43,381 nt of DNA. Source: Caulobacteraceae bacterium (GTDB lineage Bacteria > Pseudomonadota > Alphaproteobacteria > Caulobacterales > Caulobacteraceae). The stretch covers positions 1 through 43,381 of the forward strand of contig JAIEQC010000044.1 in NCBI GenBank assembly GCA_019748055.1. Reading direction: 5' to 3'. The notes under the pieces were generated by a model. It was not told where the DNA came from and did not search any database. It saw only the letters and a list, made by a program, of their open reading frames with translations. This document shows, piece after piece, positions 29,802-38,476 of the stretch (position 1 is its first letter; each line of letters begins with the position of its first letter). A program made the position numbers and the translations under genes.

Positions 29802-31636
29802 GCCAGCGCCAGCCCGTCCTTGCGCGCCTCGGACGCCGCTCCGTACGTCCACGGGCCCCGTTCGTTCACCTGACGGATCACGTTCTGGTAGCCGCCGAAG
29901 CCGCCGTTGGGCCCGCCCAGGGTCCAGCCCATGGCCCGCAGCTGGTCCTTCGTCGCCTCGGGCACGCCGGACTCCAGATGAAGCACGCCTGTGCCCTCGG
30001 CCGCCTGGCCGGTCGGTTCCGACGAGCCCTCGTGTTGCCAGCGCGGGGCGTCGCCGGCCTCCTGCGGGTCCAGCCCGTAGTCGACCATGTTGATGACGAT
30101 CTGCGCCTGGCCCTGCGGCTGCATGCCCCCGCCCATCACGCCGAAGGCCATCCACGGCTCGCCGTCTCTCGTCGCGAAGCCCGGGATGATGGTGTGGAAG
30201 GGCCGCTTGCCGGGCGCATAGACGTTGGGATGGCCGTCGGTCAGGGCGAACAGCTCGCCTCGGTCCTGGAACATGAAGCCCAGCGTGCCGCCGTTCCCGT
30301 CGTCGGGCACCAGGCCGGAGCCCATGCCGCGATAGTTTGACTGGATCCAGCTGACCATCATCCCGTCGGCGTCGGCGATGCTGAAGTAGGTAGTGTCGCC
30401 CTGCGTCGGGGCGTCGCCGGGCATGGCGCGGTCCATGACGCGGTCCATGCGGATCAGGGCGGCGCGCTCGGCGGCGTAGTCCTTGGAAATCAGCCGCTCG
30501 ACCGGGGTCTTCGAGAACCGCTCGTCGGCGAACCAGCGGGCGCGGTCCTCAAACGCCAGCCGCTTGGCCTCCGCCTGCACGTGGACCGAGGCCGCAGACT
30601 GGAAGCCCAGCCCCTTCAGATCGAACCGCTCGCACACGTTCAGGATCTGCAGGGTCGAGAGCCCCTGGGTGTTCGGCCCCAGCTGCCAGATGTCGACGCC
30701 GCGATAGCTGGACGTCAGCGGCTCCACCCACTCCGTCCGGTGCGCGGCCAGGTCGGTACGGGTCATCCAGCCGCCGATGCGGCGGAAATACCCCTCGATC
30801 GCCTCCGCGATCGGCCCTTGGTAGAAGGCGTCGCGCCCGCCTTCGGCGATCAGGCGATAGGTGCGGGCCAGGTCGGGATTGGCGAAGACCTCGCCCACGC
30901 GCGGCGTGCGACCGTCCGGGGCATAGACCTTCTTGCGGTTGTCGTTGTCCTCGATGATCCCGGCCGACCGGTCGAAGATCGCCATGTTGCGATCCAGATA
31001 GTAGGCGATGAGTTGAGGGATGACTTCGCCGCGCTCGCACAGCTCGACGACCGGCATCAGCACGTCCTTCCAGGGTAGCTTGCCGTGCCGCTGGTGCGCC
31101 TGCCACCACGCGTCGACCGTCCCCGGCACATTGACCGTCACGGCGCCATAGGACGGCAAGTATCCCCGCGCGTTCGCCTTCCCTCGCGCCGCGTCCAGCG
31201 ACAGGCCGCGGGGGCTGGCGCCCGAGCCGTTGAAGCCCAGCACCTTTCTCTGCTTTGGATCCCACATCAGGCAGAAGGCGTCGCCGCCGATGCCGTTGGC
31301 GACCGGCTCCAGGAAGCCCAGCGCCGCATTGACCGCGATCGCCGCGTCGATCGCCGAGCCGCCGCGCCGCAGCGTGTCCAGCCCGATCAGCGTCGCGGTC
31401 GGATGCGCCGTCGCCACCGCCCCGCGGGTGCCCCAGACCGTCGAGCGCCCCGCGAACGGCGCCCCCATGATCCGGTCGCCCATGCCGACGCCACGATAGG
31501 GATAGGCGGAGGGCGCGGCCTGCGCCGGCGCCTGCGACGGCGAGTTCGCTGCGGGCGCTCCTTGCCCCACAGCCGCCGTCGCTCCGGCGATCACAGCCCC
31601 GGCAGGCAGGGTGGACAGGAAGGTGCGTCTGCGCAT
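29795..31636 (-). CDS. ggt: Gamma-glutamyltransferase, Tat-exported
   Basis: This 613-residue N-terminal-nucleophile hydrolase transfers or hydrolyses the gamma-glutamyl group of glutathione in the periplasm. The N-terminus MRRRTFLSTLPAGAVIAGA is a twin-arginine-type signal (RRxFL). The autoprocessing site is GDTTYFSIAD, with Thr415 as the likely nucleophile, which would split the protein into large and small subunits. Downstream motifs are family-typical (MVSWIQSNYRGMGSGLV, GGMQPQGQAQI). It is convergent with hslO (7-bp overlap) and lies 83 bp beyond the phoB stop on the same strand as the pst operon. No Pho-box-like motif precedes it, so it is probably expressed separately. Confidence 0.92.
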   Translation of the reverse strand: MRRRTFLSTLPAGAVIAGATAAVGQGAPAANSPSQAPAQAAPSAYPYRGVGMGDRIMGAPFAGRSTVWGTRGAVATAHPTATLIGLDTLRRGGSAIDAAIAVNAALGFLEPVANGIGGDAFCLMWDPKQRKVLGFNGSGASPRGLSLDAARGKANARGYLPSYGAVTVNVPGTVDAWWQAHQRHGKLPWKDVLMPVVELCERGEVIPQLIAYYLDRNMAIFDRSAGIIEDNDNRKKVYAPDGRTPRVGEVFANPDLARTYRLIAEGGRDAFYQGPIAEAIEGYFRRIGGWMTRTDLAAHRTEWVEPLTSSYRGVDIWQLGPNTQGLSTLQILNVCERFDLKGLGFQSAASVHVQAEAKRLAFEDRARWFADERFSKTPVERLISKDYAAERAALIRMDRVMDRAMPGDAPTQGDTTYFSIADADGMMVSWIQSNYRGMGSGLVPDDGNGGTLGFMFQDRGELFALTDGHPNVYAPGKRPFHTIIPGFATRDGEPWMAFGVMGGGMQPQGQAQIVINMVDYGLDPQEAGDAPRWQHEGSSEPTGQAAEGTGVLHLESGVPEATKDQLRAMGWTLGGPNGGFGGYQNVIRQVNERGPWTYGAASEARKDGLALAY

Positions 31637-31719
31637 GGGCGGTCTCCCCTCAAAGAGGAAGCGACCCTAACCGGCGTGCGGGGTTTGTGAAGGCGGCAGC
31701 CCTGCGGCGTCCGCGCGCG

Positions 31720-32409
31720 TCAGCCGCCAAGATCCAGCGAATACCCCGCCGAGCGCACCGTGCGGATCGGATTCGCCGTTCCTTCGACGTTCAGTGCCTT
31801 CCTCAGGCGCCCGACGTGGACGTCCACCGTGCGGGCCTCGACGTAGACGTCCGAGCCCCAGACCGCGTCCAGCAACTGTTCGCGGCTGAAGACCCGGCCC
31901 GGGTGCTGCATGAAGTGGTCCAGCAGGCGGAACTCGGTGGGGCCCAGATGGACCTCCTGTCCCGAGCGGCGCACGCGGTGGGCGACGCGGTCGATGACGA
32001 TGTCGCCGTGGTTGATGCGGTCGTCGGCCAAGCCGGGGCGGATGCGGCGCAGCACCGCGCGGATGCGGGCGATCAGCTCCGTCATCGAGAACGGCTTGGT
32101 CAGATAGTCGTCGGCGCCGGTGTCCAGCCCGCGCACGCGATCGGTCTCCTCGCCGCGGGCGGTCAGCATGATGATCGGCAGGTTGCGCGTCTCCGCCTTG
32201 CCGCGGATGCGCCGGCACACCTCGATGCCCGACACCTTGGGCAGCATCCAGTCCAGCAGGACCAGGTCAGGCAGACGCTCGTCGATCTGGACCAGCCCCT
32301 CCTCGCCGTCGCCGGCCACGACGACGCGATAGCCTTCCTTCTCGAGATTGTACTGAAGCAGGGTGGCGAGGGCGTCCTCGTCTTCCATCACCAGGACATA
32401 GGGCTGCAC
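31720..32409 (-). CDS. phoB: Phosphate regulon response regulator PhoB
   Basis: This 229-residue OmpR/PhoB-type response regulator has a receiver domain (about 1-120) with acidic residues MEDED and phospho-acceptor Asp53 in LVLLDWMLPKVSG; the switch Lys lies in DYLTKPFSM. The C-terminal winged helix (about 130-229) includes GPTEFRLLDHFMQHPGRVFS and VDVHVGRLRKAL, the DNA-recognition part. It starts with GTG, 25 bp after phoU. It is the last gene of the phosphate operon and the partner of PhoR at 36964-38361. It should bind the Pho box upstream of pstC. Confidence 0.95.
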   Translation of the reverse strand: MQPYVLVMEDEDALATLLQYNLEKEGYRVVVAGDGEEGLVQIDERLPDLVLLDWMLPKVSGIEVCRRIRGKAETRNLPIIMLTARGEETDRVRGLDTGADDYLTKPFSMTELIARIRAVLRRIRPGLADDRINHGDIVIDRVAHRVRRSGQEVHLGPTEFRLLDHFMQHPGRVFSREQLLDAVWGSDVYVEARTVDVHVGRLRKALNVEGTANPIRTVRSAGYSLDLGG

Positions 32410-32434
32410 GGTCGGCTCTCCGGGGGTCGAGGGC

Positions 32435-33154
32435 TCAGGCGGTTCCGCCGTTGAAGTCGGTCTCGGACGGCAGGGCGCTCAGACGGGGACGCTCCCCGAT
32501 CATGTCGCCGCCGGTGATCTCATAGTGGATCGTCTCGGCGATGTTGGTCGCGTGGTCGCCGATGCGCTCCAGGTTCTTGGCCATGAACAGCAGATGGGTG
32601 CAGGCGCTGATCGTGCGCGGGTCGCCCATCATGTAGGTCAGCAGCTCGCGGAACAGGCTGTTGTAGTGCTCGTCGACCTCATCGTCGGCGCTCCACACCG
32701 ACAGAGCCCGATCGACCTCCGACGCCGTGTAGGCGTCCATGACGTCGCGCAGCCGCGCCGACACCAGCCGCCCCATCCGCTCGATCGAGCGGGTCAGCGG
32801 CAGCATGGGCTCGCCCTCGGCCAGGATCAGGGCGCGCTTGGCGATGTTGCGCGCCAGATCGCCCGTCCGCTCCAGATCCACCGCCAGCTTCATGGCCGAC
32901 AGCGTCTTGCGCAGGTCGCTGGCCACCGGCTGGCGCAGGGCGATCAGGCGGATGGCCTTCTTCTCGATGTCGTGGTGCAGGGCGTCCAGCTTCTGGTCGC
33001 GCTCGACCACCGCGCGGGCCAGCGCCACGTCGCGGCGCGCGACCGAGTCCACCGCGTCGGCCACCTGGGCCTCGGCCAGGCCGCCCATGCGGGCGACCTC
33101 GGCGGTGAGCTGATTCAGCTCGTCGCCATAGGATTTCACGGTGTGCTGGTTCAT
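32435..33154 (-). CDS. phoU: Phosphate signalling regulator PhoU
   Basis: This all-helical, 239-residue protein is built of two PhoU repeats. Each carries a metal-binding acidic motif (ERDQKLDALHHDIEKKAIRL and the DEVDEHYNSLFRELLTYMM region) and the second ends with AKNLERIGDHATNIAE, the most typical PhoU signature. PhoU links the PstSCAB transporter to PhoR and keeps the Pho regulon off when phosphate is plentiful. It starts 11 bp after pstB and precedes phoB, so all are probably on one transcript. Confidence 0.95.
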   Translation of the reverse strand: MNQHTVKSYGDELNQLTAEVARMGGLAEAQVADAVDSVARRDVALARAVVERDQKLDALHHDIEKKAIRLIALRQPVASDLRKTLSAMKLAVDLERTGDLARNIAKRALILAEGEPMLPLTRSIERMGRLVSARLRDVMDAYTASEVDRALSVWSADDEVDEHYNSLFRELLTYMMGDPRTISACTHLLFMAKNLERIGDHATNIAETIHYEITGGDMIGERPRLSALPSETDFNGGTA

Positions 33155-33165
33155 TCGAGGTGGTC

Positions 33166-34122
33166 TCAGCCGAAGCGGCCCGTGATGTAGTCGAGGGTGC
33201 GACGCTCACGCGGATTGGTGAAAATTTCTTCCGTATTGCCCGTTTCCACCAGCCGACCCAAGTGGAAGAAGGCCGTCCGCTGGCTGACCCGCGCGGCCTG
33301 GGCCATCGAGTGGGTCACGATGACGATGCAGTACTGTTCGCGCAGCTCGTCGATCAGTTCCTCGATCTTGGCCGTGGCGATTGGGTCCAGCGCCGAGCAG
33401 GGCTCGTCCATCAGGATCACCTCGGGCTCGACCGCGATGGCGCGGGCAATGACCAGACGCTGCTGCTGACCGCCGGACAGGCCGGTGCCCGGCGACTGCA
33501 GGCGGTCGGCCACCTCGTCCCACAGGCCGGCGCGTTTCAGGGCGCGCTCGACCACGTCGTCCAGCTCGGCCTTCGACGTCGTCAGCCCGTGGATGCGCGG
33601 GCCATAGGCCACGTTTTCATAGATCGACTTGGGAAACGGGTTCGGTTTCTGGAAAACCATGCCGACCCGCGCGCGCAGCAGCACGGGATCGACCGCGCGG
33701 CTGTTCACGTCCTCGCCGTCCATCTCGATCGAGCCGGACACCCGGGCCGAGGGGATGGTGTCGTTCATCCGGTTCAGGCAGCGCAGGAAGGTCGACTTAC
33801 CGCAACCCGAGGGGCCGATGAAGGCCGTCACCGTCTTGTCCGGCACGTCCAGGCTGACCTCGTGCAGGGCCTGCTTGTCGCCATAGTGGACCGAGACGTC
33901 GCGGGCGCGGATCTTGATCGGACCCAGCGGCTCGGCCGGGCGCGGCGTCACGGTCGCGCCGATCGACGGATCGGCGACGGGCGCCTCGACCACGTCCGCC
34001 GGCGCGGCCTCGGCCGAGCCGTGGCTTTCGGCGGCGGGCAGCACCTGCCCGCCCATGCGCGGCACATCGGTCGGATCGCCGGAGCCCCGGTCGTCGTGCG
34101 AGCGGAAAATCTTGAACTTCAT
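33166..34122 (-). CDS. pstB: Phosphate ABC transporter ATP-binding protein PstB
   Basis: I take the ATG at 34122 ([16 protein letters not shown], 318 residues), 5 nt beyond the pstA stop; a GTG four codons upstream is possible. From about residue 70 the protein is a standard PstB ATPase: Walker [11 protein letters not shown]-loop [10 protein letters not shown], signature LSGGQQQRL, Walker B VILMDEP and H-loop THSM. The first 65-70 residues are an unusual Pro/Ala/Asp-rich extension not needed for the ATPase fold. It energises import through PstC and PstA. Confidence 0.95.
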   Translation of the reverse strand: MKFKIFRSHDDRGSGDPTDVPRMGGQVLPAAESHGSAEAAPADVVEAPVADPSIGATVTPRPAEPLGPIKIRARDVSVHYGDKQALHEVSLDVPDKTVTAFIGPSGCGKSTFLRCLNRMNDTIPSARVSGSIEMDGEDVNSRAVDPVLLRARVGMVFQKPNPFPKSIYENVAYGPRIHGLTTSKAELDDVVERALKRAGLWDEVADRLQSPGTGLSGGQQQRLVIARAIAVEPEVILMDEPCSALDPIATAKIEELIDELREQYCIVIVTHSMAQAARVSQRTAFFHLGRLVETGNTEEIFTNPRERRTLDYITGRFG

Positions 34123-34127
34123 GTCGC

Positions 34128-35417
34128 TTACCACCGACGTTCGAACCGACGCCGCAGGACGATCGCGGCGGCGTTCATGACGATCATGAGGGCCAGGAGA
34201 ACCATGATGGCCGCAGCGGTGCGCTCATGGAACGCGCGCTCCGAAGCGTTCTCCCAGATGTAGATGAGGGACGGCAGCGCCCCGGTCGGCGCCGCGATGT
34301 CGGTCGCCACGCCCGGCACGAAGCTGACCATGCCGATCAGCAGCAGCGGCGCCGTCTCGCCGAGCGCATGCGCCATGGAGATGATGGCGCCGGTCATCAC
34401 GCCCGGCATGGCCAAGGGCAGGACGTGCTGGAACACGGTCTGGGTCTTCGAGGCTCCCAGCGCCAGCGCCGCCTCGCGGATCGACGGCGGCACCGCCTTC
34501 AGCGACGACCGTGTGGCGATGATGATGGTCGGCAGCGCCATCAGCGCCAGCACCAGCCCGCCCACCAGCGGCGACGAGCGCGGCAGGTGCATCCAGTTGA
34601 TGAACAGCGCCAGCCCCAGCAGGCCGTAGACGATCGACGGCACGGCGGCCAGGTTGTTGATGTTCACCTCGATGAAGGCGCTGATCCGGTTGCGGGGCGC
34701 GAACTCCTCCAGCCAGATCGCCGCCGCCACGCCGATCGGAATGGCCAGGAAGGCGGTCACCAGCAGCATCAGCGCCGATCCGACCACCGCGCCCAGCACG
34801 CCCGCCAGCTCCGGCTCGGTCGAGTCGCCCGAGGTGAACATGCGGCTGTTGAAGCGCCGCTCCACGAAGCCGTCGGCCTCCAGCCGGTCCAGCCAGCCGA
34901 TCTGGCGGTCGGTGATGCGGCGCTGCTCGGCCGGCGTCTCCCGCTCGATCTCGCCCTTGAAGAACAGGTCCGCATCGTCCGACAGCGGCGCCGTCACCGT
35001 CACCGTCTTGCCGATCAGCGACGGGTCGGCCTTCACCATGTCGCCAGCGACGAACTTGAGCTCCGAAGAGAATATCTGCCGCATCTCGGTCGAGGCCCGG
35101 CCAGCCGCGTCGTCGGCGACGCCCAGACGCGCCAGCTGCTGCTCGGCCACCATCTGCGGGAAGTTGGTCCCCTGCGGATAGGCGGGGTCGATCCGCGCCG
35201 GGTCCATGTAGACCGGGATCGAGACCTCATGCGCCCAGAAGGCGGTGTTGCCCTGGGTCCAAATGCGCCCCAGCAGCAGCGCCAGGAAGCCGACCGCCAC
35301 GGCGATGGCCATGATGCCGTAGAACTGGAACCGGCGCTCGCGCGCATAGCGGCGGCGCAGGCCCTGCTGCAGGCGCTGGGTGCGCTGGGCGGTTCCGGCG
35401 GGGGTCGCGTCAGTCAT
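34128..35417 (-). CDS. pstA: Phosphate ABC transporter permease PstA
   Basis: This 429-residue permease has a long N-terminal region with one membrane segment ([20 protein letters not shown]). A periplasmic domain of about 130 residues follows, as in alphaproteobacterial PstA proteins, which are longer than the enteric type. From about residue 205 come the transmembrane segments of the ABC permease fold, including the cytoplasmic [20 protein letters not shown] loop that contacts PstB. The ATG overlaps the pstC stop by 8 bp (ATGACTGA), indicating translational coupling. It forms the membrane channel with PstC. Confidence 0.94.
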   Translation of the reverse strand: MTDATPAGTAQRTQRLQQGLRRRYARERRFQFYGIMAIAVAVGFLALLLGRIWTQGNTAFWAHEVSIPVYMDPARIDPAYPQGTNFPQMVAEQQLARLGVADDAAGRASTEMRQIFSSELKFVAGDMVKADPSLIGKTVTVTAPLSDDADLFFKGEIERETPAEQRRITDRQIGWLDRLEADGFVERRFNSRMFTSGDSTEPELAGVLGAVVGSALMLLVTAFLAIPIGVAAAIWLEEFAPRNRISAFIEVNINNLAAVPSIVYGLLGLALFINWMHLPRSSPLVGGLVLALMALPTIIIATRSSLKAVPPSIREAALALGASKTQTVFQHVLPLAMPGVMTGAIISMAHALGETAPLLLIGMVSFVPGVATDIAAPTGALPSLIYIWENASERAFHERTAAAIMVLLALMIVMNAAAIVLRRRFERRW

Positions 35418-36840
35418 ACTGCTGCCGGTAGGTCTGGACGATGCGCTGGGCCACCACGTTCAGCACCAGCGTGGCCAGGAACAGGGTCAGGCCCAGGCCG
35501 AAGGCGGACAGGGTCTTGGCGGAATCGAACTCCTGGTCGCCCGTCAGCAGGGTGACGATCTGCACCGTCACCGTGGTCACCGTGTCCAGCGGGTTCATCG
35601 TCAGCCGCGCGGCCAGGCCCGCGGCCATGGTCACGATCATGGTCTCGCCCACCGCCCGCGAGACCGCCAGCAGCAGGGCGCCGGCCACGCCCGGCAGGGC
35701 GGCGGGCATCAGCACCCGGCCCACGGTTTCGGACTTGGTCGCCCCCATGGCGTAGGAACCGTCGCGCAGCGACTGCGGCACGGCGTTGATGATGTCGTCC
35801 GACAGCGAGCTGACGAAGGGGATCAGCATGATCCCCATCACCCCGCCGGCGACCAGGGCCATCTGGTTCTGGACCAGCATCAAATACTGCCCCAGCCCGT
35901 CCAGCGGCCCTCCGACCAGCTGGGCGCCTACGCCGTTGAAGAAGCTGCGGAAGGCCGGCCCCACCGTCAGAGCGGCGAAGAAGCCGTAGACCACCGTCGG
36001 CACCCCGGCCAGGATCTCCAGCACCGGCTTGACCACCGCCCGCACCGTCGGCCCGGCGTACTCGGACAGATAGATCGCCGACATCAGGCCCACGGGCGCG
36101 GCCACGGCCATGGCGATCAGCATGATCAGGAAGGTGCCGGCGAACAGCGGCAGGGCGCCGAACGCGCCGGTCGAGCCCACCTGATCGGCCCGAATCGCCG
36201 TCTGCGGCGACCACTGCGTGCCCAGCAGGAACTCCTGCACCGGCACCGCCTGGAAGAAGCGCGTGGCGTCCACCAGCAGCGAGGCGACGATGCCGATCGT
36301 CGTCAGAACCGCCACGGCCGAACAGGCCAGCAGTACCCCCACGACCCAGCCCTCGACCCGGTTTCGGGCCCGCAGGCCGGGCCGGATTTGCGAGAAGGCG
36401 AACAGCCCGCCAAGCGCCGCGGCCAGCAGCGCCGCCACGACCCCGCCGACGGCCCGCACCTGATCCAGCTGCGCCGCCCGCGTCGCCTGGGCCGTCATGT
36501 CGGCGTTCAGCGGTGCCTCCCAGACCTGCAGCGGCGTCTCGCCCTCGGCCACGCGGGCGACGTCGGCGTAGAAGGCGTCGCGGCGGAACTCCTCCAGCGC
36601 GCTCACGGCTTCGGGCTGCCCGGCTTCCAGGATCGCGCGCTCGACCGCGCCGCCCCCGATCGTGGAGGCCAGCACCACGACCAGCGCCGGAACGGCCACC
36701 CAGATGGCGGCATAGAAGCCGTGCTGCTCAGGCCGCGAATGCGCCTTCTCGTCGGCCGCGCCACGACGCGCCAGGCCGCGCCCGACGCCATAGGCGACGG
36801 CGGCCAGAACGATCGGCAGAAGGAAAAGAAGCCAGGTCAT
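35410..36840 (-). CDS. pstC: Phosphate ABC transporter permease PstC
   Basis: This 476-residue membrane permease is longer than enteric PstC because of an N-terminal pair of membrane segments (starting WLLFLLPIVLAAVAYGV) and a soluble insert at about 80-140. The permease core occupies about 180-470, with ATK-type contact loop SYAMGATKSETVGRVLMPAA facing PstB. It is the first gene after the Pho box at 36923-36951, about 80 bp upstream, so this start is probably the phosphate-regulated entry into pstC-pstA-pstB-phoU-phoB. No pstS gene for the periplasmic phosphate-binding protein lies in the window. Confidence 0.94.
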   Translation of the reverse strand: MTWLLFLLPIVLAAVAYGVGRGLARRGAADEKAHSRPEQHGFYAAIWVAVPALVVVLASTIGGGAVERAILEAGQPEAVSALEEFRRDAFYADVARVAEGETPLQVWEAPLNADMTAQATRAAQLDQVRAVGGVVAALLAAALGGLFAFSQIRPGLRARNRVEGWVVGVLLACSAVAVLTTIGIVASLLVDATRFFQAVPVQEFLLGTQWSPQTAIRADQVGSTGAFGALPLFAGTFLIMLIAMAVAAPVGLMSAIYLSEYAGPTVRAVVKPVLEILAGVPTVVYGFFAALTVGPAFRSFFNGVGAQLVGGPLDGLGQYLMLVQNQMALVAGGVMGIMLIPFVSSLSDDIINAVPQSLRDGSYAMGATKSETVGRVLMPAALPGVAGALLLAVSRAVGETMIVTMAAGLAARLTMNPLDTVTTVTVQIVTLLTGDQEFDSAKTLSAFGLGLTLFLATLVLNVVAQRIVQTYRQQYD

Positions 36841-36922
36841 CGGGTCCGGGAAACACGAATCGGACCGCGCCGAATGCCCGGCTCGTCCGGCCGGGAAACT
36901 GCCCGCGATAGGTCAGCGGATT

Positions 36923-36951
36923 ACGACTGTGACGTGACAGTTCCGTTACAA
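36923..36951 (-). promoter_or_regulatory. Pho box upstream of pstC
   Basis: Read on the minus strand, three heptamers TTGTAAC, CTGTCAC and CAGTCGT start exactly 11 bp apart (36951, 36940, 36929), matching the CTGTCAT-N4 direct-repeat layout of PhoB sites. The middle repeat is the best match. The site lies in the 123-bp gap between phoR and pstC, about 80 bp before the pstC ATG, where PhoB activation would be expected. Confidence 0.75.
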
Positions 36952-36963
36952 CGCAAGACCCGC

Positions 36964-38361
36964 TCAACTGGTGATGTCGGGTGCGTCAGCCAGGGGGAAA
37001 AACGCCGTGAACACCGTGCCTTGGCCCGGGGAGCTCTCGACCGCCAGACCGCCCCGGTGGCGGTTGACGATGTGCTTGACGATCGCCAGCCCCAGTCCCG
37101 TCCCCGGCCGGTCGCCCCCGCTCTTCTGACCTTCCACGCGATAGAAGCGTTCGGTCAGCCGCGGCAGGTGTTCCCGCTCGAGCCCCGGCCCGCGGTCGCG
37201 CACGATCACCGCCGCATGCCGCCGCGCCGGATCGTGGTCCGGCGTAAGCAGCGGCAGGCGCGACGCCCCCTCCATGCTCGGGGCCGTCGCCTGATCCGCC
37301 GACACCCCGGCCCGGACCTCGACGTCGATCCGGCCGCTTCGCGGCGAATACTTCACCGCATTGTCGATCAGGTTCTGCACCACCTGCACGATCTCATCCC
37401 GGTCGCCGCGGACGGGCGCCTTGGCGTCGCCCGTGACCACGACCTCAACACCCTTCTCTTGCGTCAGCACGCTCAGAGCATCGACCACGTCGCTGACCGC
37501 CCGGGGCAGATCCACACGGCCCGACGGCGGAATGTGCTCGTTCAGCTCGATCCGGCTCAGCGACAGCAGGTCCGCCACCAGCCGCCCCATCCGGTCCGCC
37601 TGGGCCGACATGATGTCCAGGAACCGGTCGCGCGCCTTGGGATCGTCCTTGGCGTGGCCCTTCAGCGTCTCGATGAAGCCCGACAGCGACGCCAGCGGCG
37701 TCCGTAGCTCGTGGCTGGCGTTGGCCAGGAAGTCGACCCGCATCAGCTCCATGCGCCGCACGTCGGTGTCGTCGCGCAGCACCAGCACCGCCAGCGCGCG
37801 ATCGCCGCCCTGATCCAGCGGCCGCACCTGCGCCTTCCAGTGGCGGTCGCGAACGCCCGACCAGTCCACCGAGCGTTCCATCCCGCCGAACAGGGCCTCG
37901 TCCACCGCCTCCAGCACCGCGGGATCGCGCAGCACCGACACCAGGATCGCCCCGTCGCGCTGGATCCTCAGCAGATCACGCGCCGCCTTGTTGGCCAGGA
38001 CGATCCGTCGCCCCGCGATGTCGTCCGGCTCTCCGCCGCTGATAACCAGCACCGCGTCGTTCAACGCCTCGAAAGCCGCGTCCAGCAGGACGCCGTCCGG
38101 ACCCGCGACCGCCGGCGCCGGGACCATGGGCTGGGCCAGATGCACGACCGACGGCATCTCCCCCATGGGTCGAACGCGATTGACCATCCACGTCGCCGCC
38201 ACAACCGCCGCGACGCCGCCCAACAGGACGGGCGCGTGATGTGGATGAAGGGCCGCCACGCCCAGAAGCACCAGCGTCGCCACGCCGCCGCTGGCCCCCG
38301 CCGTCCACAGACGCGACGATGCGGTCGGCGCGATCGGAGACGGATTGGCGACGTCAGGCAT
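36964..38361 (-). CDS. phoR: Phosphate regulon sensor histidine kinase PhoR
   Basis: This 465-residue membrane-bound histidine kinase has two N-terminal hydrophobic segments (about 20-60) and no large periplasmic domain, as usual for PhoR. A PAS-like domain spans about 90-195. The phospho-acceptor is His217 in NASHELRTPLASL. The ATPase domain has N-box QNLIDNAVKYS, DRGPGLE and GTGLGLAIVKHIV. It is the promoter-proximal gene of the phosphate operon, but the Pho box lies after it. phoR could therefore have its own basal promoter, while pstCAB-phoU-phoB is boosted at low phosphate. PhoR phosphorylates PhoB. Confidence 0.93.
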   Translation of the reverse strand: MPDVANPSPIAPTASSRLWTAGASGGVATLVLLGVAALHPHHAPVLLGGVAAVVAATWMVNRVRPMGEMPSVVHLAQPMVPAPAVAGPDGVLLDAAFEALNDAVLVISGGEPDDIAGRRIVLANKAARDLLRIQRDGAILVSVLRDPAVLEAVDEALFGGMERSVDWSGVRDRHWKAQVRPLDQGGDRALAVLVLRDDTDVRRMELMRVDFLANASHELRTPLASLSGFIETLKGHAKDDPKARDRFLDIMSAQADRMGRLVADLLSLSRIELNEHIPPSGRVDLPRAVSDVVDALSVLTQEKGVEVVVTGDAKAPVRGDRDEIVQVVQNLIDNAVKYSPRSGRIDVEVRAGVSADQATAPSMEGASRLPLLTPDHDPARRHAAVIVRDRGPGLEREHLPRLTERFYRVEGQKSGGDRPGTGLGLAIVKHIVNRHRGGLAVESSPGQGTVFTAFFPLADAPDITS

Positions 38362-38476
38362 CGGCGTTCTCTAGAGCCTCCGCGGACGGAGGGAAACGGG
38401 CGAGGGGCCGTCGCTTAGCGCGCGTTTCCGCCATTCGCGTGACAGGCGATCGGCGACGCGCACGGAATTTTCATCT

